Below, one piece after another: positions 19,496 through 27,945 of a DNA stretch of 44,637 nt (its first letter is position 1; the number at the start of each line of letters is the position of its first letter). Position numbers and translations under genes: made by a program. The DNA is taken from positions 1 to 44,637 of the forward strand of contig JARLIP010000151.1 of NCBI GenBank assembly GCA_031291685.1, given 5' to 3'. The DNA is from Caulobacteraceae bacterium (GTDB lineage: Bacteria > Pseudomonadota > Alphaproteobacteria > Caulobacterales > Caulobacteraceae). The notes beneath the pieces were generated by a model. It was not told the DNA's origin, did no database searches, and saw nothing but the letters and a program-made list of their open reading frames with translations.

Positions 19496-20173
19496 ATGCA
19501 TACCCAGCAGGCTCATATCGGTCCCGGCGCCATCTCCGTCAGCGCCAGCGCCCCAAGCGGAATCGAAGTCACGCCCGGCCTGAATTTCCCGGGTTTCACC
19601 ATGCGCTTCGGCCGCAACGAGGAGATCTTCGGTCAGGCCGAGGAAGCGGACTTTATCTACAAGGTCGTCTCCGGCGCCGTGCGCACCTTCCGGGTGCTCA
19701 GCGACGGGCGCCGTCAGGTGGTGGGTTTCCACCTCGTCGGCGAGGTGTTCGGCGTCGAGCGCGGCGAGAGCCATCGTTGCTCGGCCGAGGCCGTGGCCGA
19801 CTGCGAGGTGGCCCTGGTGCGCCGCTCCGTCGTCAACAAGGCGTCCGACCAGGATCATACCGCCGCCCGCTGGATGTGGGGCCTGCTCAGCGCCGATCTG
19901 GAGCGCCTGCAAGACCACATGATGCTGCTGGGCCGTAAGACCGCCGTCGAGCGGGTCGCGGCCTTCCTGCTGGAGATGTCCCATCGCGCGCCCTGCGCCG
20001 GCGGCCTGGATCTGCCCATGTCCCGTAGCGATATCGCCGACTATCTGGGCCTGACCATCGAGACCGTGTCTCGGACCCTGACCCAGCTCGAGCGCGATCG
20101 CACCATCGCCATTCCCAGCTCCCGCCGGATCGTGCTGCAAAACCGCGCCGTCCTGAACGATCTGGATTCCTGA
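19496..20173 (+). CDS. fixK: Crp/Fnr-family regulator, FixK-like
   Basis: cNMP-like domain plus HTH LPMSRSDIADYLGLTIETVSRTLTQLERDRTI; divergent from fixLJ. Confidence 0.9.
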   Translation: MHTQQAHIGPGAISVSASAPSGIEVTPGLNFPGFTMRFGRNEEIFGQAEEADFIYKVVSGAVRTFRVLSDGRRQVVGFHLVGEVFGVERGESHRCSAEAVADCEVALVRRSVVNKASDQDHTAARWMWGLLSADLERLQDHMMLLGRKTAVERVAAFLLEMSHRAPCAGGLDLPMSRSDIADYLGLTIETVSRTLTQLERDRTIAIPSSRRIVLQNRAVLNDLDS

Positions 20174-20223
20174 TAGGGGCTCGTTGATAAATTAATACGT
20201 CGGCTTCTTCGAACCTCTCCAAC

Positions 20224-20255
20224 CCGCTCATCCACGCCTTCGCGGGGATGAGCGG
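20224..20255 (+). terminator. Stem-loop downstream of fixK
   Basis: CCGCTCATCC-a-CGC-cttc-GCG-g-GGATGAGCGG; no clear U-tract. Confidence 0.45.
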
Positions 20256-20430
20256 ATATAAATTGGAGCGATTTGTTTATTTCCTTGCGGGCCCTAAGCT
20301 CCCGTAAAGGCCTGTGGCCCCATACGGGGCATGGCTCATCCCGCGCCCAGAGCGTGACGGGCGAAGGCGGATCCAAGTTCCGCCGTCCGTCGTGCTCAAA
20401 ACTTTCGATTTAGAGCCTTTTTATCCGTTC

Positions 20431-20446
20431 CAAATGAGTCCATTTG
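20431..20446. promoter_or_regulatory. Perfect palindrome upstream of the HdeD-like gene
   Basis: CAAATG-AGTC-CATTTG, 36 bp upstream of the ATG at 20483. Confidence 0.4.
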
Positions 20447-20482
20447 AATCGGAAAGGGTCTGGCGGGAAGGAGCGGTAAGCC

Positions 20483-21052
20483 ATGCAGGATCAACCCCCC
20501 ACACATGCCGCCCAGGTCGCGGACCGGTTCTATGGCGTGGTGCTGTTGGCGCTGGCGGTGGTCAGCGCCCTGGCCCCTATGTTCGCCGGCGCCGTCCTGG
20601 CCTGGGTCTTGGCCATCGCGGGGGTGAGCGGTCTGGCCTGGCTCCTGCTCGACCGCACGCCGCGGGGCTTCGTCGCCGCCGCTGGCTGGGCCATCGTGGC
20701 CCTCAGCCTGGGCCTGCATCTCGTCCTGCACGCCCTCGTGGAAATGGGCGAACTGGCTCTGATCCTGACCGTGGGATTCGTCCTGCTCGGCGGGGCGGAG
20801 ATCCTGTTCGGGGTCGAGCGCTATCGGCGCAGCCGTCTGGCCCGGGCCCTGGTCGTGGTCGCCGGCGCCGCTTCGATCGCCTTTGGCCTGACCATCACCC
20901 TGGTATGGCCCGCGCTGCCGCCCTGGATGGCGAGCGCGGTCTTGTCCTTCATGTTCGGGGCCCTGGGCGCCGGCCTGTTGATCGGGTCGCGTCATCTCGC
21001 GCGGCTGGGACCCACCTCCGCGCTAAAGGCCAGCGACAATAGTTTGGTTTGA
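20483..21052 (+). CDS. HdeD-family (DUF308) membrane protein
   Basis: Six hydrophobic segments; ALAVVSALAPMFAGAVLAWVLAIAGVSGLAWLLLDR. Confidence 0.75.
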   Translation: MQDQPPTHAAQVADRFYGVVLLALAVVSALAPMFAGAVLAWVLAIAGVSGLAWLLLDRTPRGFVAAAGWAIVALSLGLHLVLHALVEMGELALILTVGFVLLGGAEILFGVERYRRSRLARALVVVAGAASIAFGLTITLVWPALPPWMASAVLSFMFGALGAGLLIGSRHLARLGPTSALKASDNSLV

Positions 21053-21062
21053 TCTGCATCAC
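21049..21062. promoter_or_regulatory. FNR/FixK-like box upstream of the USP gene
   Basis: TTGAT-CTGC-ATCAC, one mismatch to TTGAT-N4-ATCAA. Confidence 0.6.
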
Positions 21063-21119
21063 GGCGATCCTTCCAAGGTTCGGTGATCTTCGCCGCAAGA
21101 AAACGCGGAGATAGAGCCC

Positions 21120-21944
21120 ATGACCTACAAGACACTCTTGGTGCACGTGGAAGCCGGCGGAGGTTCCGACGGACGTGTGAAGCTTGCGACCCAGGTGGCC
21201 GGGCTTTTTGACGCCGCCATCATCGGTCTGGGCGCCGAGGGGTTCTATCCGATCCTGAGTTCGGGCTACGCCGCGGTCGATGGGGCGTTGATCGAGGCCG
21301 TGCGCGAGCGGATCGCCGCTGACCTGCCCGTGGCCGAGAAGCGCTTTCGCGAGTTGACCGCCGGGGTCGCCGCCGGGGTCGAATGGATCACCGGCTATGA
21401 CTATCCCCACACGGAATTGGCCCTGCACGCCCGGGGCGCGGATCTGATCGTCGCCACCCGTCCTCCTCGGCAGACCGGCGCCGCCTACGCGGCCAGCCCC
21501 GCCGACCTTCTGATGCGCCCGGGCATTCCGGTGCTGCTGGCGCCCGATTCCAATACCCCCTTGAGCGCCGAGACCGTGGTGGTGGCCTGGAAGGACACCC
21601 GCGAAGCCCGCCGGGCGGTGAGCGACGCCATGCCGTTCCTGGTCCGCGCCAAGAAGGTTGTCGTCCTGGCCATTAGCGGCGACAGCGACCCGGGCAGTGA
21701 AAGCGCGGGGGTCAAGGCGGTCGCCCAGAGGATCAAGCGTCAAGGCGCCAATGTGGAGGCCAAGGTGGTTCCGCGGGGTAAGGGCACCGTGGCCGAGGAC
21801 ATCGAGCAGGAGGCCACCCGTGTCGGCGCCGACCTGATCGTCATGGGCGCCTACGGCCATTCAAGGCTGCGAGAGTGGGCCCTGGGCGGTGCGACCGAAG
21901 ACCTCTTGGCGGCCTCATCGAAGTTCATCCTGTTTAGCCATTAA
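21120..21944 (+). CDS. Universal stress protein (tandem/extended UspA)
   Basis: C-terminal ADLIVMGAYGHSRLREWALGGATEDLLAASS is a UspA signature. Confidence 0.92.
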   Translation: MTYKTLLVHVEAGGGSDGRVKLATQVAGLFDAAIIGLGAEGFYPILSSGYAAVDGALIEAVRERIAADLPVAEKRFRELTAGVAAGVEWITGYDYPHTELALHARGADLIVATRPPRQTGAAYAASPADLLMRPGIPVLLAPDSNTPLSAETVVVAWKDTREARRAVSDAMPFLVRAKKVVVLAISGDSDPGSESAGVKAVAQRIKRQGANVEAKVVPRGKGTVAEDIEQEATRVGADLIVMGAYGHSRLREWALGGATEDLLAASSKFILFSH

Positions 21945-21972
21945 TCGACCTTATAGACTGTAATAAAAGATA

Positions 21973-23376
21973 ATGTCCAAGATATCCGGCGTGGCCATCC
22001 CTGCCGAGAGCCTGCGCGGAGACCCCGGCGCCGCGGATCTGATCGCCCGCTATGACGCCCGCGCGCCGCGCTACACCAGCTATCCCACGGCGGTGCAGTT
22101 CAGCCCCGCCGTGAATGCGCGGGTCTATGGCGAATGGCTCTCGGCCATCACGCCGACGCGGCCGGTGTCGCTCTATGTGCACGTGCCGTTCTGCGCGCGC
22201 CTGTGCTGGTACTGCGGCTGCAACACCCGCGCGGTGGCCAAGGCCAGTCTGGTCAGTGACTACGTCCAGGGCCTGCGCCGCGAGATCGCCATGGTCCGCG
22301 CCCTCATGCCGGAGGGCGTCTGGGCCAACGCCCTGCACCTGGGCGGCGGCACCCCCAACATGCTGTCCCGGGACGACATGGTCGATCTGTTCGGCGACCT
22401 GAAGCGCGCCTTCCGTCTGGCCCCAGGCGCGGACATCGCCGCCGAGATGGACCCTGCGGTCCTGACCCGGGACTGGGTGCGGGCGGCGGCCTTCCACGGC
22501 CTCAACCGCGCCAGCCTTGGGGTCCAGGACCTGTCCCCCCGGGTGCAGGAGGCGGTCAATCGCCGGGAGACCTTCGAGGTCCTGGCTAACGCCGTCGGCT
22601 GGCTGCGGGAGGTCGGGGTCCGCTCCATCAATTTCGACCTGATGTATGGCCTGCCCCGGCAGACCACGGTGGATGTGCTGTCGACCCTGGACCGGGTCCT
22701 GTCCCTGCGCCCCGAGCGGCTGGCCCTGTTCGGCTATGCCCACGTGCCCTGGATGAAGCCGCACCAGAAGCTGATCGCCGAGGCGGACCTGCCGGGGGCT
22801 GTGGCGCGGCTGGACCAGAGCCTGGCGGCGGCCGAGCGGCTGCGCGGCGAGGGCTATGTCCAGATTGGCCTGGATCATTTCGCCCTGCCCACCGACGAGT
22901 TGGCCATCGCCCTGGCCCAGGGGCGGTTGCATCGCAATTTCCAGGGCTACACCACCGACGCGGCCCCATCTCTGGTCGGCTTCGGCGCCTCGGCCATCAG
23001 TTCGCTGCCCCAGGGTTTCGCCCAGAACGAGACCGCCGAGCTGGCTTGGCGCGAGCGGGTTCAGGCGGACGCCTTGCCCACGGCCCGGGGCGTGGCCCTG
23101 ACCGACGAGGATCGCTTCCGGGGTGAGCTCATCGAGCGGCTGATGTGCGATGGGGCCGTGGACCTGAACGCCGTCTGCGCCCGTCATGGCCGGTCCCTGG
23201 ACGAGTTGGCGCCGGCCCTGGCCCAGATCGACGGGTTCGAGGCCGATGGTCTTGCCAGCCTCAGGGACGGGGCGATCACCGTCACCCCCCGGGGTGGGAT
23301 CTTCGTGCGCGCCCTTTGCGCCCTGTTCGACACCCACCTGAACCGCGAGGCCGCCCGCCACGCGCGGGTGGTTTAG
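21973..23376 (+). CDS. hemN: Oxygen-independent coproporphyrinogen III oxidase
   Basis: Radical-SAM YVHVPFCARLCWYCGCNT; LGGGTPNML; INFDLMYGLPRQT; FGYAHVPWMKPHQ. Confidence 0.94.
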   Translation: MSKISGVAIPAESLRGDPGAADLIARYDARAPRYTSYPTAVQFSPAVNARVYGEWLSAITPTRPVSLYVHVPFCARLCWYCGCNTRAVAKASLVSDYVQGLRREIAMVRALMPEGVWANALHLGGGTPNMLSRDDMVDLFGDLKRAFRLAPGADIAAEMDPAVLTRDWVRAAAFHGLNRASLGVQDLSPRVQEAVNRRETFEVLANAVGWLREVGVRSINFDLMYGLPRQTTVDVLSTLDRVLSLRPERLALFGYAHVPWMKPHQKLIAEADLPGAVARLDQSLAAAERLRGEGYVQIGLDHFALPTDELAIALAQGRLHRNFQGYTTDAAPSLVGFGASAISSLPQGFAQNETAELAWRERVQADALPTARGVALTDEDRFRGELIERLMCDGAVDLNAVCARHGRSLDELAPALAQIDGFEADGLASLRDGAITVTPRGGIFVRALCALFDTHLNREAARHARVV

Positions 23377-24269
23377 GTCGCCGGCGCCGCGGAGAACACC
23401 TTGCTCAGCCAGTCGATGAATACGCGCACCCGCGGCGAAAGCTGTCGGCTGCGCGGATAGAGCAGGGAAACCGGCGTGGGGGAGGGCGGATAGTCGCTCA
23501 GCACCTCCACCAATGCGCCCGAGGCGAGATCCGCTTGGAGGTGATAGCGCGGGGCCTGGATCAGGCCCAGGCCCTGGCGCGCCGCCGCCACGAGGCTCTC
23601 CGCCGCCGTCACCGAGACGGTGGCCGGCAGGGTAATGTCGCGCAGGGCGCCGCCGATGCTGAATTCCAGCGGGATCAAGGCTCCTGTCACCGATGACAGG
23701 AACCCCACCATGTGGCGCCCTTCCAGATCCTCCAGGGTCCGGGGCGTTCCAAATTGCGCCAGATAGCCTGGGCTGGCGCAGGTCGCCTCCTCCAGCAGGG
23801 TCATGCGCCGCCCGACCATCTCGCCGTCCCGAAGCTCGCCCACCCGCAGCACGCAGTCGACACCTTCGCGCACCAGATCCACCAGCCGGTCGCTCTCGCT
23901 GATGTGAACCCGCAGGTCAGGATAGTCGGCCAGGAAGGCCGGCAGGTTCGGCAGGACGAAGTGGCGGGCCAGGGTTCCGTGGACATCCACCCGCAGCAGG
24001 CCCCGGGGCTTGCCGCCCCTAAAGGCGGATTCGGCGTCCTCGACCTGCGCCAGGATCGTCAGGCATCGACGATGGAAAGCCTCCCCATCCAGGGTCGGGC
24101 TCACATGCCGGGTGGTCCGCTGCAGCAGCTTCACCCCCAGCCGCGCCTCGAGTTGCTGAACGGCCTCGGTGACTGTCGAGCGGGGCAGGCCCAGGTCCTG
24201 GGCGGTCAGGGTGAAGCTGCGCCGCTCCACGACGCGGCTGAAGACGCGCATGGCTTCGAAGCGGTCCAA
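23373..24269 (-). CDS. LysR-family transcriptional regulator
   Basis: MDRFEAMRVFSRVVERRSFTLTAQDLGLPRSTVTEAVQQLEARLGVKLLQRTTRHVSPT. Confidence 0.92.
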   Translation of the reverse strand: MDRFEAMRVFSRVVERRSFTLTAQDLGLPRSTVTEAVQQLEARLGVKLLQRTTRHVSPTLDGEAFHRRCLTILAQVEDAESAFRGGKPRGLLRVDVHGTLARHFVLPNLPAFLADYPDLRVHISESDRLVDLVREGVDCVLRVGELRDGEMVGRRMTLLEEATCASPGYLAQFGTPRTLEDLEGRHMVGFLSSVTGALIPLEFSIGGALRDITLPATVSVTAAESLVAAARQGLGLIQAPRYHLQADLASGALVEVLSDYPPSPTPVSLLYPRSRQLSPRVRVFIDWLSKVFSAAPAT

Positions 24270-24284
24270 GAGTGATGTCCTATT

Positions 24285-24301
24285 ATTCGGAATATGCGAA
24301 T
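24285..24301. promoter_or_regulatory. LysR-type operator candidate
   Basis: ATTCG-gaatatg-CGAAT (contains T-N11-A) between the divergent lysR and SDR genes. Confidence 0.4.
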
Positions 24302-24401
24302 TGTGTTGCTGTAAATACGTTGATTATCCGCATGGAGAGAAGAGTCAATCTCCTCTCGTCGCTGGCGCAACGCTGGCGACCCAGCGATGAACGAGGACGA
24401 C

Positions 24402-25154
24402 ATGACCCAACAATCGAACAAGACGAACGGCAAGGTGGCCATTGTCACCGGCGCCTCCCGGGGCATCGGCGCGGCGGTGGCCGAGCGGATGGCCGCCGAC
24501 GGCTTCACGGTGGTGGTCAACTATTCCGGCGACGCGGCTTCCGCCGAGGCCTTGGCCCAGAAAATCCAGAAGGCCGGCGGTCAGGCCCTGACGGCCCAGG
24601 CCGATGTCAGCGACGCAGCGGCGGTGCGGCGCATGTTTGACGCGGCCGAGACCGCCTTTGGCGGAGTGGATGTGCTGATCAACAACGCCGGCGTCATGAA
24701 CCTCGCCACCCTCGGCGATGCGGACGACGTCCATTTCGACCGCCAGATCGCGGTCAATCTGAAGGGCGTGTTCAACACCCTGCGTGAAGCGGCGCGACGG
24801 CTGCGGGACGGCGGGCGGATCGTCAACCTCTCCTCCAGCGTGGTGGGGCTGTTGCAGCCCACCTATGGCGTCTATGCCGCCACCAAGGCCGGGGTCGAGG
24901 CCATGACAAGCGTCCTGGCCAAGGAACTGCGGGGCCGCGATATCACGGTCAACGCCATCGCCCCCGGCCCCACCGCCACGGACCTGTTCCTAAACGGCAA
25001 ACCGCCCGAATTGGTTGAGCGCCTGTCCAAGCTGGCGCCCCTGGAGCGCCTGGGTCAGCCCGCCGACATCGCCGCGGCCGTCGCCTTCCTTGTCGGTCCC
25101 GACGGCGGCTGGATCAACGGTCAGGTCCTGCGCGCCAATGGCGGGATCATCTGA
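24402..25154 (+). CDS. SDR-family oxidoreductase
   Basis: KVAIVTGASRGIGAAVAERMA, NNAGV, YAATKAGVEAMT; ORF extends to ATG 24387, 24402 chosen because GAGGA lies upstream. Confidence 0.93.
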   Translation: MTQQSNKTNGKVAIVTGASRGIGAAVAERMAADGFTVVVNYSGDAASAEALAQKIQKAGGQALTAQADVSDAAAVRRMFDAAETAFGGVDVLINNAGVMNLATLGDADDVHFDRQIAVNLKGVFNTLREAARRLRDGGRIVNLSSSVVGLLQPTYGVYAATKAGVEAMTSVLAKELRGRDITVNAIAPGPTATDLFLNGKPPELVERLSKLAPLERLGQPADIAAAVAFLVGPDGGWINGQVLRANGGII

Positions 25155-25160
25155 TCCCGC
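25141..25160 (+). terminator. Stem-loop spanning the SDR stop codon
   Basis: GCGGGATCA-tc-TGATCCCGC perfect 9-bp arms; second hairpin GCCCTGGCcGCCAGGGC at 25201-25217. Confidence 0.4.
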
Positions 25161-25243
25161 CGATTTCGAGCCCCGGCCTTCGGCTTTGGCGCCCTGGCCG
25201 CCAGGGCCCGGGGCGCTCTATCAGGGAGCGCGTCATGTCGGCG

Positions 25244-25672
25244 TCAGAGGGCGGCCCGTTCGATCGGCGTGCGCACCCAGGCGGTGGCGGGCTGACCGAG
25301 TTTGCGGGCCTCGGCCACCCCGACATCAAGGTAGTCGGACCAGGAGTGGATCAGCGGCCCCCGAAATTCGAGCACCCCGGCATAGGGGGCGGTGATCAGG
25401 GCGCCATCCTCGGTGGCGTATTCATCGACACCCTCCACGAACAGTCGGTCGCCGCTTTCGATATGGTCGCGCACCTGCCATTGGACCTCGTCGAAATTAT
25501 CCTGAAACCGCTCAAGAAATTGCCGGGCCTTGGATTTGCCGTGCAGCGGCGGGGCTAGGGAGGCGGCGTGTCGCCAGACGATGTCGTCGGTCATGTGGGA
25601 TAGGGCCGCTTCGATGTCCCCCGCCCGCCAGGCGGCGATGACGGCTTTCAGCACCTCGATCCGGTCCTTCAT
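25244..25672 (-). CDS. SnoaL-like/NTF2-like nuclear transport factor 2 family protein
   Basis: MKDRIEVLKAVIAAWRAGDIEAALSHMTDDIVWRHAA...; start trimmed from the 179-aa ORF. Confidence 0.85.
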   Translation of the reverse strand: MKDRIEVLKAVIAAWRAGDIEAALSHMTDDIVWRHAASLAPPLHGKSKARQFLERFQDNFDEVQWQVRDHIESGDRLFVEGVDEYATEDGALITAPYAGVLEFRGPLIHSWSDYLDVGVAEARKLGQPATAWVRTPIERAAL

Positions 25673-25898
25673 CGGGCGGAGATCCCGAGAAGGGGCGACC
25701 CCACGGTCCCGCGTGAGGTCGGCTGACTGGGCAAAGCAATGCTCCACCCAGGGCGTGGCGCACCCGGCATAGGAACCTCCCATTTGGCTTTTGCGCCATG
25801 ATTAATGGGCGGATCGCGTTATGCAAGGGAATGTAGTGTGCGGGGCATCCACAATCTCACGGCGTGCGCGTGGCGCCTCCGCCGTCTGGGCTCGCGCT

Positions 25899-26186
25899 CT
25901 ATGCGGCGATCCTGTGCGGCGCGCGGGCCGGAGCGTCGAGATCCAGGGAACGCAGGGTCTCCAGCAGGAGAACACGGACCGCGCCGGAGCCGATGCTGTC
26001 GTCGCGCCCAGCCGCCTCGGCCTCGTCCAGCAGCGCCTCCGCGACGGCTTCGCGCGCATTGCGCGAAATCGCCGCCAGCGCGGTCAATACGGCGCGATTA
26101 TAGGCTGCGGCGCAGCGCACATCGATATCCAAGGCGTTCAGCCGAAATTCCAGATCGTCGGCTGTGTTCGGCCCGTTCATATCCAT
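25899..26186 (-). CDS. Hypothetical small protein (95 aa)
   Basis: Charged helical protein LEFRLNALDIDVRCAAAYNRAVLTALAAISRNAREAVAEALLDEAEAAG...; no family recognised. Confidence 0.55.
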   Translation of the reverse strand: MDMNGPNTADDLEFRLNALDIDVRCAAAYNRAVLTALAAISRNAREAVAEALLDEAEAAGRDDSIGSGAVRVLLLETLRSLDLDAPARAPHRIAA

Positions 26187-26288
26187 TCCTCGAAAGTCAG
26201 ATGGGCGCGCCCCATGCGTCTCATTCGCGGGTCGGCAATAGCGCCGTTATATGTGGGCTCGCTTATCGGGCGTCAATAAAAAAGTGTA

Positions 26289-26325
26289 TGTTGCACATTA
26301 TGTAGTGCGACATTATCCATAATGT
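26289..26325. promoter_or_regulatory. Overlapping palindromes in an AT-rich intergenic region
   Basis: TGTTGCAC-N8-GTGCGACA (7/8) overlapping ACATTAT-CC-ATAATGT (perfect). Confidence 0.5.
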
Positions 26326-26462
26326 TATCTCAATGGACGATGTCGTTGGGGGAATGGCCGCGCCCCGATTTCGCCGCGAAGTCCGCGGCTGAAATTTTCG
26401 GGCGAACTTTGTTCCAAGATTGCGGCTATGCTCAAGCTTCAGCGAACGAATCCGGATGATTC

Positions 26463-26888
26463 ATGGCCGAGGTCGAGCAGGAATCTGATGGCCCCCAAGC
26501 CGGCTTGGGGGATCAGGCCGGTTTTGGGGATCAAGGCAGTCTTGAGGATCAAAACGGCGAGGTCGGATGGGTCAACCGCAGAGCCCATCCCCGGCGGACC
26601 ACCGCCTGGCCTGGATTGGTGCAGATCGGCGAGGACGACGATCATTTTTCCTGCACCATCCGCAATATCAGTCTGGGCGGCGCGCGGATCGCCTTCGACA
26701 GCGATGTCGATTTACCGAAGTCTTTGATGCTCTTGGCGTTTCCGGCCGGTGTGGTCTATGAGGCCATTGTCGCTTGGCGCATCGGTCTGGATGCTGGACT
26801 GACCTTTTACAGCGAGCACCGCCTGGACGGATTTCTTGAGCCGCGGGTGCGGCGCCTGCATCGGATCTGGTTGGACAGCCGGGGCTGA
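26463..26888 (+). CDS. PilZ-domain protein
   Basis: RRAHPRRTTAWPGLV...CTIRNISLGGARIAF matches RxxxR...(D/N)xSxxG. Confidence 0.85.
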   Translation: MAEVEQESDGPQAGLGDQAGFGDQGSLEDQNGEVGWVNRRAHPRRTTAWPGLVQIGEDDDHFSCTIRNISLGGARIAFDSDVDLPKSLMLLAFPAGVVYEAIVAWRIGLDAGLTFYSEHRLDGFLEPRVRRLHRIWLDSRG

Positions 26889-27033
26889 GGGCATCCCCGC
26901 CCATGCGCCTGACGCGAACGCCCACCGACCGAGGGTCGGTTGACCCGTTCGGAGCGATTGGTCACAACGTCCTTTGCGCCATATGACCCCTGGCGCGGCG
27001 CACTGGCGTCGATCGTTCAGCGAACTGGTGGAA

Positions 27034-27945
27034 ATGCGCGTTCTCGTCACTGGCGCTTCTGGATTTGTCGGGCGACACGCCGTCAACGCCCTGCTGGCCG
27101 CGGGGGTTGAGGTCCACGCGGTGGCGCGGGAGACCCTGCCGATCGACTGTCCCTGGTACTGTGTCGACCTCTTGGATCAGGCCCAGGCGCGAGACATCGT
27201 GCGCTCCATCCGCCCCGACTCCATCCTGCATCTGGCCTGGTGCGTGGATCACGGCAAGTTCTGGACTGATCCGGCCAATGTGGAATGGGTGGCCTCGACC
27301 CTGACCATGGCGCGCACCGCCATCGACGTGGGGGTGCGCCACTTCACGGGGGTGGGCACCTGCTACGAATATGACTGGCCGGCGGACGAGGACTGCGAGG
27401 AGAGCCGCACGCCTCTCAGCGGCCACAGCCTCTATGACATCTCAAAGAGCGGCTGCCGCTCGGTGCTGGACGGCCTGTTCGCCATCCAGGGGCTGGGCTT
27501 CGCCTGGGCGCGGCTGTTTTTCCTCTATGGCGTTTCGGAAGACCCCCGCCGCCTGGTGGCCAGCGTCGCCCGTTCCCTGGTGCGCGGAGAGCCCGCCCGC
27601 TGCTCCCAGGGGCTGGCGGTGCGCGACTTCATGGCGGTGCAGGACGCCGGCGCGGCCCTGGCGGCGGTGACCCTGGCCCAGACCCAAGGGTCGATCAATG
27701 TCGCCTCCGGTGTTGGCGTGAAGGTCTCGGAAATCGCCAACACCCTGGGCCGACTGTCAGGCCGACCGGAACTGATCAAGCTGGGCGCCCTGCCGGACCG
27801 GGCGGATGAGCCCATGCGGATCGTCGCCGATATCACCCGCCTGCGAGACGAGGTTGGCTTTCGGCCCCGGTTGACCCCCGAGGAGGGGCTTCAGGTCGCC
27901 TACGACTATTGGGTCGAGCACGAAAAGCGCAGCCTGGCCAGCTGA
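27034..27945 (+). CDS. NAD-dependent epimerase/dehydratase (extended SDR)
   Basis: MRVLVTGASGFVGRHAVNALL; YDISKSG; SINVASGVGVKVSEI. Confidence 0.92.
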   Translation: MRVLVTGASGFVGRHAVNALLAAGVEVHAVARETLPIDCPWYCVDLLDQAQARDIVRSIRPDSILHLAWCVDHGKFWTDPANVEWVASTLTMARTAIDVGVRHFTGVGTCYEYDWPADEDCEESRTPLSGHSLYDISKSGCRSVLDGLFAIQGLGFAWARLFFLYGVSEDPRRLVASVARSLVRGEPARCSQGLAVRDFMAVQDAGAALAAVTLAQTQGSINVASGVGVKVSEIANTLGRLSGRPELIKLGALPDRADEPMRIVADITRLRDEVGFRPRLTPEEGLQVAYDYWVEHEKRSLAS

